From Streptococcus oralis (lineage in GTDB: Bacteria > Bacillota > Bacilli > Lactobacillales > Streptococcaceae), in the NCBI RefSeq assembly GCF_003943415.1, contig NZ_RJPK01000006.1:251-59735 (forward strand): a DNA stretch of 59,485 bases, in the 5' to 3' direction. The notes beneath the pieces were generated by a model. The model was given only the letters and a program-made list of their open reading frames with translations. It did not search any database and was not told the DNA's origin. Positions within the stretch are counted from its first letter, which is position 1. The number at the start of each line of letters is the position of its first letter. Made by a program: the position numbers and the translations under genes. Of the stretch, positions 19,273 to 29,586 are shown piece by piece.

Positions 19273-20403
19273 CTACTCTGCTGCCTTCTTTTTCAGGAAA
19301 CTAGATACTGCTTCCACCCCAATAGCTAAGGCTTCTTCCTTAGGACTCATCTGAGGGTGATGAAGGGCGTAGGGACTGTCGATACCTAGCCAGAACATAA
19401 CGCCATCTACCTTCGAAAGGAGATAGCCAAAGTCCTCACCTGTCATAGCAGGTTCGATATCAATCAACTCGATTCCGTCTTTCTCTTCAAAAAAGTCCAT
19501 CAGTTCACGCGCCAAGGCTAGATTGTTCTCAACAGGTAGGTAGCCTCCTTGCTTGAGTTCTACTTCGACTTCCATATCAAAGGCTGCTGCAATCCCTTCT
19601 GCGACTGTCTTGACTCTTTTTTGTACCAGGAGGCTCATGTCCTGGGTCAAGGCGCGAATAGTTCCATGCAAAAAGGCTGTGTCTGTGATGACATTGTTGG
19701 TTGTTCCAGCTTGGAAAAGGCCAAAGGTAACCACCGCTCCCTCGATTGGATTAACATTGCGGCTGACAACTGACTGCACCTGGGTCACAAAGTAGCTAGC
19801 AGCCACCAAGGCGTCATTGGCTTCATGCGGAAAGGCTGCGTGTCCCCCTTTCCCTTTGAAACGGATCTTAACCTCGCAAGTCCCAGCAAAGAGCGTGTGA
19901 GTATTGGTCGCAATCTGGCCGACTTTCAGATCCGGACGAACATGGAGCCCATAAAACTGGTCTGGTAGCCAGTCCCCAAAAGCGCCGTCCTCATACATGA
20001 GCATGCCACCAGCTTCATTTTCTTCAGCAGGTTGAAACAGGAAGAGCAAATTATTCTTGGGTTGCTCCTCAAGGGCGCGCTCGAGACAGCCCAAGGCAAT
20101 GGTCATGTGAAAATCATGGCCACAGGCATGCATACGACCTTGATGTTGGGAAGAAAAAGGAAGGCCCGTTTGTTCAAGGATAGGAAGTCCATCAATATCT
20201 GTGCGCCAACCAATGGTCCGCTTCGGCTGGCTTCCCTGCAAATAGACCAAAATCCCTGTCCGCCAAGTACGAACTTGAACAAAATTCTTGCCCGTAGTCA
20301 ATTTCTCAATCACATCCAGCAAATAAGCCTGAGTCTTGAATTCCTCCAAGCCAATCTCTGGAATCTGGTGCAAATCTCGTCTGGTCTGAATCAAATCTAA
20401 CAT
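19273..20403 (-). CDS. N-acetyldiaminopimelate deacetylase (M20 amidohydrolase)
   Basis: A 376-residue M20D metallo-amidohydrolase. Metal-site segments [10 protein letters not shown] (about 92-101), PAEENEAGG and a late HHPQMSP are visible. Because the neighbour immediately upstream is the tetrahydrodipicolinate N-acetyltransferase, the likely role is removing acetyl from N-acetyl-LL-diaminopimelate in the acetyl branch of lysine synthesis. Hippurate hydrolase-like annotations are possible for the same fold, but context favours DAP. It is followed closely by the cyclo-ligase gene. Confidence 0.88.
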   Translation of the reverse strand: MLDLIQTRRDLHQIPEIGLEEFKTQAYLLDVIEKLTTGKNFVQVRTWRTGILVYLQGSQPKRTIGWRTDIDGLPILEQTGLPFSSQHQGRMHACGHDFHMTIALGCLERALEEQPKNNLLFLFQPAEENEAGGMLMYEDGAFGDWLPDQFYGLHVRPDLKVGQIATNTHTLFAGTCEVKIRFKGKGGHAAFPHEANDALVAASYFVTQVQSVVSRNVNPIEGAVVTFGLFQAGTTNNVITDTAFLHGTIRALTQDMSLLVQKRVKTVAEGIAAAFDMEVEVELKQGGYLPVENNLALARELMDFFEEKDGIELIDIEPAMTGEDFGYLLSKVDGVMFWLGIDSPYALHHPQMSPKEEALAIGVEAVSSFLKKKAAE

Positions 20404-20426
20404 CTATCTGTCCTCCTATATAGCAG

Positions 20427-20460
20427 AAAGAGGCTGGAAAAAGGGTTCCGCCTCTTTTTT
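20427..20460 (-). terminator. Terminator-like hairpin between dapH and the deacetylase gene
   Basis: AAAGAGGC with GGAA pairs with TTCC and GCCTCTTT, interrupted by a single mismatch, in the 67 nt between the two DAP genes. It may lower expression of the downstream genes relative to dapH. Confidence 0.6.
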
Positions 20461-20470
20461 ACTTTTACAA

Positions 20471-21169
20471 TTACAAAGTACGAAGCGCATCCTCTAGCGC
20501 TGTTTTTTGTTGGGTTTGGGCATCAATCTCTTTGATAATGCGAGCTGGAACACCTGCCACTACCACATTTTCTGGGACATCTTGAGTCACGATAGCTCCT
20601 GCAGCGACAACTGAACCACTACCGATTTGGACTCCTTCGATAACCACTGCATTGGCTCCGATGAGAACATTGTCCCCGACACGGACTGGTTCGGCGCTAG
20701 CTGGCTCAATCACGCCCGCCAAAACTACACCTGCACCAACGTGGCTGTTTTTCCCAACGATGGCGCGGCCACCAAGGATAGCACCCATATCAATCATGGT
20801 TCCAGCACCGATTTCAGCACCGATATTGATAACAGCTCCCATCATGATAACAGCATTGTCACCAATTTCCACCTGGTCACGGATAATAGCACCTGGCTCG
20901 ATACGAGCGTTGATAGCACGTTTGTCTAGCAAGGGAACTGCAGAATTACGAGCATCTTGCTCGACAACATAGTCTTGATTTTCTACTAAACCATCGAGAA
21001 GCGGAGCGACGTCCTTCCAGTCTCCAAATAGAACATTCCCTAGTTTGACAACAGAGCTAGGTAGAGCAGATGCGAGTTCTCCCTCAAAGGTTACTTTGAC
21101 ACTGGTTTTCTTTTCCGCATTGGCGATAAATTGGATGATTTCTTGGGCATTCATTTTTGTGGCAGTCAT
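20471..21169 (-). CDS. dapH: 2,3,4,5-tetrahydropyridine-2,6-dicarboxylate N-acetyltransferase
   Basis: The 232-residue protein has an N-terminal helical region followed by a left-handed beta-helix of hexapeptide repeats ([17 protein letters not shown]... [20 protein letters not shown]) typical of acyltransferase trimers. It acetylates tetrahydrodipicolinate on the way to DAP and lysine. The start MTATKMN is chosen for AGGAGG 5 nt upstream; the longer frame begins before the ribosome binding site. It pairs with the deacetylase downstream. Confidence 0.95.
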   Translation of the reverse strand: MTATKMNAQEIIQFIANAEKKTSVKVTFEGELASALPSSVVKLGNVLFGDWKDVAPLLDGLVENQDYVVEQDARNSAVPLLDKRAINARIEPGAIIRDQVEIGDNAVIMMGAVINIGAEIGAGTMIDMGAILGGRAIVGKNSHVGAGVVLAGVIEPASAEPVRVGDNVLIGANAVVIEGVQIGSGSVVAAGAIVTQDVPENVVVAGVPARIIKEIDAQTQQKTALEDALRTL

Positions 21170-21208
21170 AGGCGCCTCCTGATTCATTATAATGATACCT
21201 ATTCTACC

Positions 21209-21232
21209 AAAAAAGGCTTCAAATTTGAAGCC
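21209..21232 (-). terminator. Terminator of the EamA transporter gene
   Basis: A perfect 9-bp inverted repeat GGCTTCAAATTTGAAGCC is followed by TTTTTT on the minus strand, 23 nt after the transporter stop codon. Confidence 0.85.
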
Positions 21233-21254
21233 TTAAGCACTCGAACAGAACATT

Positions 21255-22163
21255 TTACCTTTCCTTCGTTTCCTCAATTGATAAGAAAACCATTGGAACG
21301 ATAATCAAAATCATAGCCAAAGCTAGAAAACCATCCAAAACCATACCTAGAAATAGCACACTTAACAATGCGGAAGATAAAGGTTCGCTGGCACTCACAA
21401 CTGACACAACTAACGGTGAGACGAGTAGCACAGCCTTCATCGAAAGGAAAAAAGCAAAAGCCGTTCCAAACACAGCAATAGTAAAACAAATCAAAAGGCT
21501 CGTCACATCAAGTTGAAAGGTAATCTGATGAACAGGATAAAGAAAATTGCTAAAAACACCTGCTAGCAACATTCCCCAACCAACGGTTGGCACAAAACCA
21601 TAGTCACGTGCAAAACGTTGAGGCAGGATAACGTTGAACATGACCCCTACAGCACTGAGTAGCCCTGTCACCAAAGCCAGAGGTGTCATTGATAGCTTGG
21701 ATAAATCCCCTTTTGTAGCCATCAAAAAAACACCTAGCATGGCAATCAAAACATATAGAATGGCTGTGATAGAAGCCTTCTTTTGATAGACAATGCGATT
21801 GTAAAACAATATAAAAACTGGACTGATAAATTGCAAAATCGTTGCTGTCGTCGCATTGGAATATTCAACACAGAGATAGAAGAAAAACTGTACAGAAAAA
21901 ATCCCCAGAATAGCGTAGGCTAAAAAAGGCAGATAGTTTTTCTTATTTCGCCAAATGTCCAATAATTGAAAGCGTAACTGAAAGGCAGATAAAAACAAGA
22001 CCAAGCTACCCGCCAAAAGCAGGCGCATGGAAGTGATCCAGCCAGACGACACCTGATAATGAGCGAAAAAATATTCTCCTAAAATACCACAAATTCCCCA
22101 AATCAGACCTGACAGCAGTGAATATAGAGTTCCCTTAAAAATCTTCTTTTGATACTTATTCAT
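21255..22163 (-). CDS. EamA/DMT-family transporter
   Basis: A 302-residue protein with ten predicted membrane helices in two five-helix repeats, as in drug/metabolite transporters of the EamA family. The first helix contains LYSLLSGLIWGICGILG. Substrate cannot be told. The start MNKYQKK is chosen from the N-terminal pattern, but GGAG is only 2 nt away from that ATG, so a start elsewhere is possible. It is a single-gene unit with its own terminator. Confidence 0.85.
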   Translation of the reverse strand: MNKYQKKIFKGTLYSLLSGLIWGICGILGEYFFAHYQVSSGWITSMRLLLAGSLVLFLSAFQLRFQLLDIWRNKKNYLPFLAYAILGIFSVQFFFYLCVEYSNATTATILQFISPVFILFYNRIVYQKKASITAILYVLIAMLGVFLMATKGDLSKLSMTPLALVTGLLSAVGVMFNVILPQRFARDYGFVPTVGWGMLLAGVFSNFLYPVHQITFQLDVTSLLICFTIAVFGTAFAFFLSMKAVLLVSPLVVSVVSASEPLSSALLSVLFLGMVLDGFLALAMILIIVPMVFLSIEETKER

Positions 22164-22193
22164 TCTCCTATTGTAACACGAAATGAAAAAAGA

Positions 22194-22239
22194 AAAAAGT
22201 AGCACGAAACATAATATTAAATGAAACTTGCTACTTTTT
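22194..22239 (-). terminator. Terminator of pbp1b
   Basis: Outer arms AAAAAGTAGCA / TGCTACTTTTT with a further GTTTCAT/ATGTTTC pairing form a long hairpin ending in a T-run just after the pbp1b stop codon. Confidence 0.8.
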
Positions 22240-22243
22240 TATT

Positions 22244-24706
22244 CTATCGATTTGATTGATTTGAGCGAGTTGATGAGCTTGTTCCCAAACTACCACTTGA
22301 ACTTGGGAGAGTTGGGGTAGGAAGAGTGGGTAAACTTCCTAAAATGCTCTTCCAAGCATTTTGATAATCGGCATCGCTCCCTCCGATGGCAAAGCGGTAA
22401 GTAGTTGCCGGAGCCCCTTCTTTAGTAGCCCAATAACTCGTTACAGTAGAACCTGAAACGGTGACTTCTTTGCCATTGATTGTGACCTTGCCAGGTTTCT
22501 CTCCCGTCGATTTGAGGACTTGAGACTTGGTCACACTTGGGTCTAGACTAAAGCGCTCATTCCCCCATATGCCAGGTTCAGCTTGCTGGATAGCATTGAC
22601 CAAGTGGGCCATATAGTTGGCATTGCGGTAATGGCCTGCTCCTTTGGCTAGCGGTCGGTTATCATCGTGACCTAACCAGCCCCCTAGAGTCAAGCGTGGT
22701 GTAGAAAGCATGAGCCACATATTTTCATCTTCATTGGTCGTACCAGTCTTTCCAATCCAGTCAGCACGAGCCAGACTTGGATTGATAGAGGCCAAATCAG
22801 TCTGAAAACTTGACGTAACTCGAGATGAGATCACCTCGCGAAGCAAACTCTGCATGATGGTCGCTGTCGCTTTCGAATAAACTTGGACAGGTTGAATTTT
22901 GTGCTCATAAATCACTTGCCCAGTCGTCGATTCAATCTTGGAAATCATATGTTTCTTGTGGTAGACCCCATTATTAGCCAAGGTCTGATAACCGTTGGTA
23001 TGCTGGGCAACTGTAACATCAATCCCCCCACCCATCGGTAAACTTTCAATCCCATATTCTGGGATTTCATAACCCATTTTTTCCATATAACCCTTGACAT
23101 CGACACCCTTCTCTCGAAGCGTACGATAAGTCCAGTAGGCTGGGATATTCCATGAATAATTGAGGGCCTCTCCTAAGGTCATCATCCCTGTACCAGGACT
23201 ATTGACATACATGATGGGATTGCCGTTTGCAAAGTTTGTCGGGTAGTTAGACAAGATGCTTGCACTTCCCATCAAACCTTGGTCAATCGCGATACCATAG
23301 GCCAGTATAGGCTTAGTGGTTGAAGCTGGAGAACGCTTGGTGTCAATAGCGTGATTATTCTGATTTTCTTGATAATTACGACCACCAACAAAGCCAAGAA
23401 TAGCTCCCGTTTGGTTGTCCATAAGGACATTTCCTACCTCAGGCTGGCCTGTCGAATCATTTAGCAGATAGCCATAGGTCGCAACCGCATTTTGCATTGC
23501 GGCATGCACGTTTTTATTAATGGTAGTGGTAATTTTATAACCACCGTTTTCAATTTCCTTGGTTGCTAGGTCATGATAAGCTTTCTGGATAGACTCATTC
23601 TTTAACTCTTGAGCAGAGACATGATCTCTCTCAACTAGATAATCATACATCCGATCGGTAGCTTCTGCCAAGGTTGCAAAGTAAAGATAGTCGCGTGAGC
23701 TTCCGTTGACACTACCTGATGGTAGAAAGTCTTGCTTGAAGTCATAATCCTTGTACTTGTCGTAATCTTCCTGGCTCAGAGCACCTGTCCGGTACATATT
23801 GTAGAGGACATCCTTGGCACGCTTGATTCCCAAAGCCATATCCTCATCACTCTTCATACTACCATCAGATTCATAAGGGGAGTAACTAATTGGGCTCTGT
23901 GGCAATCCTGCGATAAAGGCTGCTTGAGGGACCGTTAGATCCGAAGCCTTAACCCCAAAGATCCCTTCTGCAGCCTGCTGGGCACCTGCAATATTTTGAC
24001 CTTTATGATTGCGACCAAAAGGAGCAATATTCAGATAGGTTGTCAGAATTTCGTCCTTGCTCATGACGCGCTCCAAGGCAAGAGCATCTATGATTTCTGT
24101 CGCCTTACGAGCCAAGGTCGGAGCATCTCCAACCACCTGCTGCTTGATGACCTGCTGGGTCAAGGTCGAACCACCACTGGACGAGCCTAGACCGACAAAG
24201 GTTCCCAAGGTCGCACGAATAACAGCCTTAGGCACAACTCCCTTGTGCTCGTTGAAATTCTCGTCCTCTGTCGCAATAATGGCTTTTTTTAGATTGTCTG
24301 ATATAGCATCCGAAGCAACTGAAGTGCGCAACAAATCCCCCTCAATCGAGGCAATGGTACTGCCGTCAGAATAAGTGATTTCTGAGATAGAGGCAATATC
24401 CTTCACTTGCTTGACCAGTTCTTCTGTTTGCGGAACCTGAGCCTTATCAAATAGAGCCACGCCATATCCCATAGCCACCCCAGCACCAAACAGTCCACCG
24501 ATAAAGGCCAGAATAAAGAGAGTGTTGAAGGTCACTTTAAAAGCACTCAAAACCTTAGCCAAAATAGACCCAACCCTTCTGACTTTGTCAGAAGAAGCCA
24601 CTTTCTTATTGATATTTTTACTTGCTTGTTTTTTCTTCCATTTGGCAGTTAGTTGCTGGAAAAAATGCAGCATTTTTGTTTTTAATTCATCAATTCTTTT
24701 TTTCAT
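22244..24706 (-). CDS. pbp1b: Penicillin-binding protein 1B (bifunctional class A PBP)
   Basis: The 820-residue protein polymerises and cross-links peptidoglycan outside the membrane. A cytoplasmic Lys-rich tail is followed by one membrane helix (about 60-85), a GT51 glycosyltransferase domain with catalytic Glu in [12 protein letters not shown], and a transpeptidase with SPASTTKP (nucleophile Ser), a middle SWN motif (NYSWN) and KTGTT. The tail is Ser/Thr-rich. The start MKKRIDE is used because GTGAGGA serves as its ribosome binding site. It is divergent from tyrS. Confidence 0.95.
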   Translation of the reverse strand: MKKRIDELKTKMLHFFQQLTAKWKKKQASKNINKKVASSDKVRRVGSILAKVLSAFKVTFNTLFILAFIGGLFGAGVAMGYGVALFDKAQVPQTEELVKQVKDIASISEITYSDGSTIASIEGDLLRTSVASDAISDNLKKAIIATEDENFNEHKGVVPKAVIRATLGTFVGLGSSSGGSTLTQQVIKQQVVGDAPTLARKATEIIDALALERVMSKDEILTTYLNIAPFGRNHKGQNIAGAQQAAEGIFGVKASDLTVPQAAFIAGLPQSPISYSPYESDGSMKSDEDMALGIKRAKDVLYNMYRTGALSQEDYDKYKDYDFKQDFLPSGSVNGSSRDYLYFATLAEATDRMYDYLVERDHVSAQELKNESIQKAYHDLATKEIENGGYKITTTINKNVHAAMQNAVATYGYLLNDSTGQPEVGNVLMDNQTGAILGFVGGRNYQENQNNHAIDTKRSPASTTKPILAYGIAIDQGLMGSASILSNYPTNFANGNPIMYVNSPGTGMMTLGEALNYSWNIPAYWTYRTLREKGVDVKGYMEKMGYEIPEYGIESLPMGGGIDVTVAQHTNGYQTLANNGVYHKKHMISKIESTTGQVIYEHKIQPVQVYSKATATIMQSLLREVISSRVTSSFQTDLASINPSLARADWIGKTGTTNEDENMWLMLSTPRLTLGGWLGHDDNRPLAKGAGHYRNANYMAHLVNAIQQAEPGIWGNERFSLDPSVTKSQVLKSTGEKPGKVTINGKEVTVSGSTVTSYWATKEGAPATTYRFAIGGSDADYQNAWKSILGSLPTLPTPTLPSSSGSLGTSSSTRSNQSNR

Positions 24707-24846
24707 GAATGTCCTCACTTTCTTTATTATACCATAAAAGGAAAACTTTCAATAAAATAGCCACTTTCTTCCCTATTCTACTAGGCTATTAATCAAGTTT
24801 GTGATACAATAGGTAGAAACAATATTTTATAAAGGAGAAAAGACAT

Positions 24847-26103
24847 ATGCACATTTTTGATGAGCTAAAAGAGCGTGGTTTGATTTTTCAAACGACTGAT
24901 GAAGAAGCTTTGCGTAAAGCCCTAGAAGAAGGTCAAGTCTCTTATTATACTGGCTACGATCCAACTGCTGACAGCCTTCACCTCGGTCACCTTGTCGCAA
25001 TCTTGACAAGTCGTCGTTTGCAACTAGCAGGTCACAAACCTTATGCGCTCGTTGGCGGTGCTACAGGTCTCATTGGAGATCCGTCCTTCAAAGATGCTGA
25101 GCGTAGTCTCCAAACAAAAGACACGGTAGATGGCTGGGTCAAGTCTATCCAAGGACAACTGTCTCGTTTTCTTGACTTTGAAAATGGGGAAAATAAAGCT
25201 GTCATGGTCAACAACTACGACTGGTTTGGCAGCATCAGCTTCATTGACTTCCTCCGTGATGTAGGAAAATACTTCACTGTCAACTACATGATGAGTAAGG
25301 AGTCTGTTAAAAAACGGATCGAAACAGGGATTTCTTACACTGAGTTTGCCTACCAAATCATGCAAGGGTACGACTTCTTTGTCCTTAACCAAGACCACAA
25401 CGTCACCCTACAGATCGGTGGCTCTGACCAATGGGGAAATATGACTGCTGGTACAGAGTTACTTCGTCGTAAGGCTGACAAGACTGGTCACGTTATCACC
25501 GTTCCCCTTATCACTGATGCGACTGGTAAGAAATTTGGTAAATCAGAAGGAAACGCAGTCTGGCTCAATCCTGAAAAGACTTCTCCATACGAAATGTACC
25601 AATTCTGGATGAACGTCATGGACGCTGACGCTGTTCGCTTCTTGAAAATCTTTACTTTCTTATCACTTGATGAGATTGAAGACATCCGCAAACAATTTGA
25701 AGCAGCTCCACACGAACGCTTGGCTCAAAAAGTCCTCGCTCGTGAAGTGGTGACTCTTGTCCACGGAGAAGAAGCCTACAAGGAAGCCCTTAACATCACT
25801 GAGCAACTCTTTGCAGGAAACATCAAAAACCTTTCTGTTAAAGAACTCAAACAAGGACTTCGTGGAGTTCCAAACTATCAAGTACAAGCAGACGAAAATC
25901 ATAACATCGTAGAACTTCTCGTATCATCTGGTGTGGTTAACTCAAAACGCCAAGCACGTGAAGACGTCCAAAACGGAGCTATTTACGTAAACGGCAACCG
26001 CATCCAAGACCTTGACTATGTCTTGAGTGATGCAGATAAGTTAGATAACGAACTAACTGTTATCCGTCGCGGGAAGAAAAAATACTTTGTATTGACTTAC
26101 TAA
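24847..26103 (+). CDS. tyrS: Tyrosyl-tRNA synthetase
   Basis: This 418-residue class I synthetase has HIGH as HLGH in [17 protein letters not shown] as KFGKS near residue 230, the tyrosine-binding YDFFVLNQ region and a C-terminal S4-like RNA-binding domain ([18 protein letters not shown]). AAAGGAG lies 10 nt before the start. No T-box is seen in the roughly 130-nt upstream region, which is unlike Bacillus tyrS. Confidence 0.97.
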   Translation: MHIFDELKERGLIFQTTDEEALRKALEEGQVSYYTGYDPTADSLHLGHLVAILTSRRLQLAGHKPYALVGGATGLIGDPSFKDAERSLQTKDTVDGWVKSIQGQLSRFLDFENGENKAVMVNNYDWFGSISFIDFLRDVGKYFTVNYMMSKESVKKRIETGISYTEFAYQIMQGYDFFVLNQDHNVTLQIGGSDQWGNMTAGTELLRRKADKTGHVITVPLITDATGKKFGKSEGNAVWLNPEKTSPYEMYQFWMNVMDADAVRFLKIFTFLSLDEIEDIRKQFEAAPHERLAQKVLAREVVTLVHGEEAYKEALNITEQLFAGNIKNLSVKELKQGLRGVPNYQVQADENHNIVELLVSSGVVNSKRQAREDVQNGAIYVNGNRIQDLDYVLSDADKLDNELTVIRRGKKKYFVLTY

Positions 26104-26127
26104 ACTCTTCAACATTTACCTATAAAC

Positions 26128-26166
26128 AAAGGAGTTAACCTCAAGAAAGGTAACTCCTTTTTTCTG
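26128..26166 (+). terminator. Terminator of tyrS
   Basis: AAAGGAGTTA-ACC pairs with GG-TAACTCCTTT around an 8-nt loop and is followed by TTTT; it lies 24 nt after the tyrS stop codon and just before the end of the convergent ATPase gene. Confidence 0.85.
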
Positions 26167-26180
26167 TTAATAACTCTCAT

Positions 26181-28244
26181 CTATCTATTTTTAATAGACA
26201 GACTACGCAAGACAATGCGCAAGGTTGTTAGATTATGTAAGATAGAGAGATTTGAAGGACTGAGCCAATTAAATAAGCCAAAGCCAATCAAACTACTATT
26301 TACGACAATGGTATCTTGAATATTCTTCTTGATGAGTATTTGCAAAGATGATGATAGCGAATCCAACTCTTGGAAGAAATCCAAGCGATTATCTAACAAT
26401 AAGATATCACTCATCTGCTTAGAAATATCTGCGCTCTCATTCATCACCACACCGATATCTGATAGGGTTAGAGCCGCTGAGTCATTCAACCCATCTCCAA
26501 CCATCAAAATAGTATGACCTGCTTTCTGCAGTTCCTCTACTAACTCAAATTTCCCATCAGGTTTCAAGTCTGTATAGACCTGATCAAACGGCAAATCTTT
26601 TACTAATTCCTCTGTCCTAACCAGGGTGTCCCCTGTGGCCAGAATCAATTTTTTCCCTTGTGCCTTAAGTTTCTCCAAGGCTACTTTTGCTTCTTTTCTC
26701 AAAGGAGTATGAATGCAGAACATTCCAATCAATTCATTCTGATAAGCTAAGAATAAGAGATTGTAGTGACTCTTGTACTCTTCAATTAAAGCATTTTGCT
26801 CCGAACTGATATGAATCTGCTCATCCTGCATCAAGACATAATTTCCAATAAGAACTGGTTGCCCATCAATATGGGACTTAATTCCCTTGCTTGCAATATA
26901 TTGGAGTTTCCCATGCATTTCCTCATGTTCAATCCCCTCTATCTCAGCTTGCTTGACAATGGCATTAGCAATAGGATGATAAATGTGTTCCTCAAGACAG
27001 GCACTGATTCTGAGAATATCTTCCTCGCTATAGTCCCCAAAAGGTAACACCTTTTCAACTATAGGATAGCTAGTTGTGATTGTTCCTGTCTTATCAAACA
27101 AGAAAGTATCAACTTCCAGATATTTCTCTAGAACATCTCCATCCTTAATCACCATTTCACGGTTCAACCCCTCTTTGATAGCTGTCAAATAAGCTACAGG
27201 AGTAGAGATTTTCAAAGCGCAGGAGAAATCGACCAATAGGAATGAAATAGCCTTAGAAAAAGAGCCCGTTAATAGGTAAGTCAGACCAGCCCCCAAGAAA
27301 TTATATTTGACGACCTTGTCCGCCATCTTGATGAAATAGCGTTGTTTCGTTTTCTTATTTTCTTCAGATTTCTTCATCAACTCAATCAGCTGTAAAATAC
27401 GGCTGTTCATCTGATTATCGGTTACACGAATGCGTAGCTCCCCAGTTTCCAAGACTGTGTTTGCACAAACCGAATCAGACTCTCTTTTTTCAACTGGAAA
27501 ACTCTCTCCCGTCAAGGAACTTTCGTTGACCATACCTAAACCTGAAACTACTTGTCCATCAAACAGAATTTCATTTCCTTGAGATAGGACCAAGACATCT
27601 CCTATTTGAACATCGGAACTCTTGATACTAACGACCGTATCGCCCTGTACTAAGAATACATCGCTCTCTTTTGCAAGAAGACTCTGTTCTAAATCTGTTG
27701 CAGTTTTTTTCAAGGACCACTGATCTAAATGATTCCCCAAATCAAGCATAAACATGATGTTGCTGGCAGTCTTGGATTGGTTCATAAACAAAGACAATAA
27801 AATAGCTGAACAGTCCAAGACTTCCATCGTTAGTTCCTTACGCGCTAGTGTTTGATAGGCTTCTTTAACATATCCAAAAGCCTGATAACAAGTCCATATA
27901 TAGCGAATAGGAGACGGCACAAGACTACGAAAAAGCACACGCTTAATCGCTGCACCTGAAACGATAGAATAGGCACTCTCTTCTCTACGAACAGGAAGAG
28001 TCATCAACTCAGAAACTTTCCCTTTATCAATCCTTTTTAAAAAGGCTTCTGCATTGTCTAATACAGAGAAGCCTTCTTTTATACGTAGGGTAAAGTGCTG
28101 TTGATCCATGTAAAACTGGATAGACTCAATTCCCTTCTCATCTCTCGCCAAGGAACGAAGATAGTCTTGAATATCCAAGGTAAGTGAAAAAGAAGATGAT
28201 AGTCGGATATGTTGATATCCTCTATATAGCACTTTAAAAGACAT
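26181..28244 (-). CDS. P1B-like P-type metal ATPase with atypical membrane motif
   Basis: The 687-residue pump has the phosphorylation motif D384-KTGT, TGES in the actuator domain (SLTGESFP), a heavy-metal-type HP motif (IYHPIANAIV) and GDGLNDS in the hinge. The N-terminal 70-80 residues look like an HMA-type alpha/beta fold without CxxC. In the sixth helix the usual CPC or SPC reads F340-S341-C342 (DFSCALKISTPV), so the kinking Pro is absent and one ligand remains. The metal cannot be assigned; Cu, Zn or Cd by the standard motif would not fit. It starts 1-2 nt after the small upstream gene, indicating coupling. Confidence 0.9.
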   Translation of the reverse strand: MSFKVLYRGYQHIRLSSSFSLTLDIQDYLRSLARDEKGIESIQFYMDQQHFTLRIKEGFSVLDNAEAFLKRIDKGKVSELMTLPVRREESAYSIVSGAAIKRVLFRSLVPSPIRYIWTCYQAFGYVKEAYQTLARKELTMEVLDCSAILLSLFMNQSKTASNIMFMLDLGNHLDQWSLKKTATDLEQSLLAKESDVFLVQGDTVVSIKSSDVQIGDVLVLSQGNEILFDGQVVSGLGMVNESSLTGESFPVEKRESDSVCANTVLETGELRIRVTDNQMNSRILQLIELMKKSEENKKTKQRYFIKMADKVVKYNFLGAGLTYLLTGSFSKAISFLLVDFSCALKISTPVAYLTAIKEGLNREMVIKDGDVLEKYLEVDTFLFDKTGTITTSYPIVEKVLPFGDYSEEDILRISACLEEHIYHPIANAIVKQAEIEGIEHEEMHGKLQYIASKGIKSHIDGQPVLIGNYVLMQDEQIHISSEQNALIEEYKSHYNLLFLAYQNELIGMFCIHTPLRKEAKVALEKLKAQGKKLILATGDTLVRTEELVKDLPFDQVYTDLKPDGKFELVEELQKAGHTILMVGDGLNDSAALTLSDIGVVMNESADISKQMSDILLLDNRLDFFQELDSLSSSLQILIKKNIQDTIVVNSSLIGFGLFNWLSPSNLSILHNLTTLRIVLRSLSIKNR

Positions 28245-28245
28245 A

Positions 28246-28524
28246 TTATTCTCCTATAAGGCTATCTAATTGCTCTTCTTTTTTCTCTTGCTCATACAAA
28301 TATTTAGCATCTTGCAAAACATCGTCTCCATGTTGCTTCACAACAGAAACAGATGCATCTAGCTCATCTTTAAACTTGTAAGCCTTAGCCAAAGCTTTAG
28401 AATAACCTTTTTTAGCTTCCTTACTTGCTAAGATTTTCAAACCAAGGGTACCAAATGCGACACCACCCAAAAATAATGAAGATTTTTTCGCAACTTTTGC
28501 AACGGTTAGTACTTCTTTTAACAT
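28246..28524 (-). CDS. Small DUF6110-like protein coupled to the ATPase
   Basis: A 92-residue protein: an N-terminal segment with one hydrophobic stretch (SSLFLGGVAFGTLGLKIL), then a charged, probably helical tail (KYLYEQEKKEEQLDSLIGE). It resembles the DUF6110 family by recall. AGGAGG lies 8 nt before the start, and its last codons supply the ribosome binding site of the ATPase gene, so the products are probably made together. A membrane-associated accessory role to the pump is inferred from context only. Confidence 0.75.
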   Translation of the reverse strand: MLKEVLTVAKVAKKSSLFLGGVAFGTLGLKILASKEAKKGYSKALAKAYKFKDELDASVSVVKQHGDDVLQDAKYLYEQEKKEEQLDSLIGE

Positions 28525-28545
28525 ACTTATTTCCTCCTTATCATT

Positions 28546-28574
28546 ATTATATAGCAATTTAGATATAAAAGCAA
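28546..28574 (-). promoter_or_regulatory. Promoter of the DUF6110-ATPase operon
   Basis: Minus strand: TTGCTT (complement of 28569-28574), 17-bp spacer, TATAAT (complement of 28546-28551), 22 bp before the first start codon. Confidence 0.75.
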
Positions 28575-28640
28575 TTTCATTTTATAAATTGAAGAATTAG
28601 TTTTATTTCTACTGAATCTCCCATCTACTTACTCCTGAAG

Positions 28641-28669
28641 TTGCTTTCACTTGTCTCTTTTGATACACT
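28641..28669 (+). promoter_or_regulatory. Promoter of rlmA (leaderless start)
   Basis: TTGCTT (28641-28646), 17-bp spacer and TACACT (28664-28669). Seven bases after the -10 box is the A of the rlmA ATG at 28676, and no ribosome binding site is present, which predicts a leaderless mRNA. Confidence 0.65.
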
Positions 28670-28675
28670 TAAACT

Positions 28676-29524
28676 ATGAATACAAACCTCAAACCCAAAC
28701 TCCAGCGTTTTGCTTCTGCGACTGCCTTTGCCTGTCCTATCTGTCAAGAAAATCTGACCTTGGTAGAGAGCAGTCTCAAGTGTAGCAACCGCCATTCTTT
28801 TGACCTGGCAAAATTCGGCTATGTCAACTTGGCTCCTCAGATCAAGCAATCTGCCAACTACGACAAAGAAAACTTTCAAAATCGCCAGCAAATTCTTGAA
28901 GCTGGTTTTTATCAGGCTATTTTAGAAGGTATCTCGGACTTACTAGCAACTAATCCATCCGCAAAAACAGTCTTGGATATCGGCTGTGGCGAAGGATTCT
29001 ACTCTCGCAAGCTCCAAGAAAGTCACTCTGACAAAACCTTTTACGCCTTTGATATTTCCAAAGATTCCGTTCAAATCGCTACCAAAAGCGAACCCAACTG
29101 GGCAGTCAATTGGTTCGTTGGAGACTTGGCCCGACTTCCTATAGAAGATGCCAGTATGGATATCTTGCTTGATATCTTCTCGCCTGCCAACTATGGAGAA
29201 TTCCGTCGCGTTTTATCCAAAGACGGTATTTTAATCAAGGTCATCCCAACTGAAAATCACCTCAAAGAAATCCGTCAAATGGTGCAGGACCAGCTGACAA
29301 AGAAGGATTATTCCAACCAAGATATCAAAGAACATTTCCAGGAACACTTCAGCATCCAATCTCGTCAGATTGCTTCCTTAACAAAACCTATCACAGCAGA
29401 GCAACGCCAAGCTTTGCTTGCTATGACGCCTCTCCTCTTTCACGTTGATCAAACCAATATTGACTGGAGTCAGTTGACTGAGATTACCATTGAGGCAGAG
29501 ATTTTGGTTGGGAAAGCACTGTAA
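28676..29524 (+). CDS. rlmA: 23S rRNA (guanine-N1)-methyltransferase, RlmA family
   Basis: The 282-residue SAM-dependent methyltransferase has an N-terminal zinc ribbon (C20, C23, C36, H40) and a Rossmann SAM motif VLDIGCGEG near residues 97-105. The pneumococcal homologue, RlmA-II, methylates G748 in 23S rRNA domain II and affects macrolide/telithromycin binding; the same role is inferred. A strong-looking promoter places the transcription start on the first base of the ATG. Confidence 0.92.
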   Translation: MNTNLKPKLQRFASATAFACPICQENLTLVESSLKCSNRHSFDLAKFGYVNLAPQIKQSANYDKENFQNRQQILEAGFYQAILEGISDLLATNPSAKTVLDIGCGEGFYSRKLQESHSDKTFYAFDISKDSVQIATKSEPNWAVNWFVGDLARLPIEDASMDILLDIFSPANYGEFRRVLSKDGILIKVIPTENHLKEIRQMVQDQLTKKDYSNQDIKEHFQEHFSIQSRQIASLTKPITAEQRQALLAMTPLLFHVDQTNIDWSQLTEITIEAEILVGKAL

Positions 29525-29545
29525 AAAAATTTTTCAGATAAGACA

Positions 29546-29572
29546 AAACCCGCACCTTCAAGGTACGGGTTT
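29546..29572 (-). terminator. Terminator of the malQ-malP operon
   Basis: AAACCCGTACCTT / AAGGTGCGGGTTT (one mismatch) forms a 13-bp stem with a 1-nt centre, extending the closing loop in practice, followed by TT on the minus strand just after the malP stop. It is also near the end of convergent rlmA. Confidence 0.7.
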
Positions 29573-29586
29573 AAATTATGTAATTA

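Noticed and set aside
24719..24846. T-box riboswitch before tyrS (also looked for before hisS, aspS and gltX)
   Set aside because: The upstream regions are too short and lack the specifier loop and the T-box sequence.
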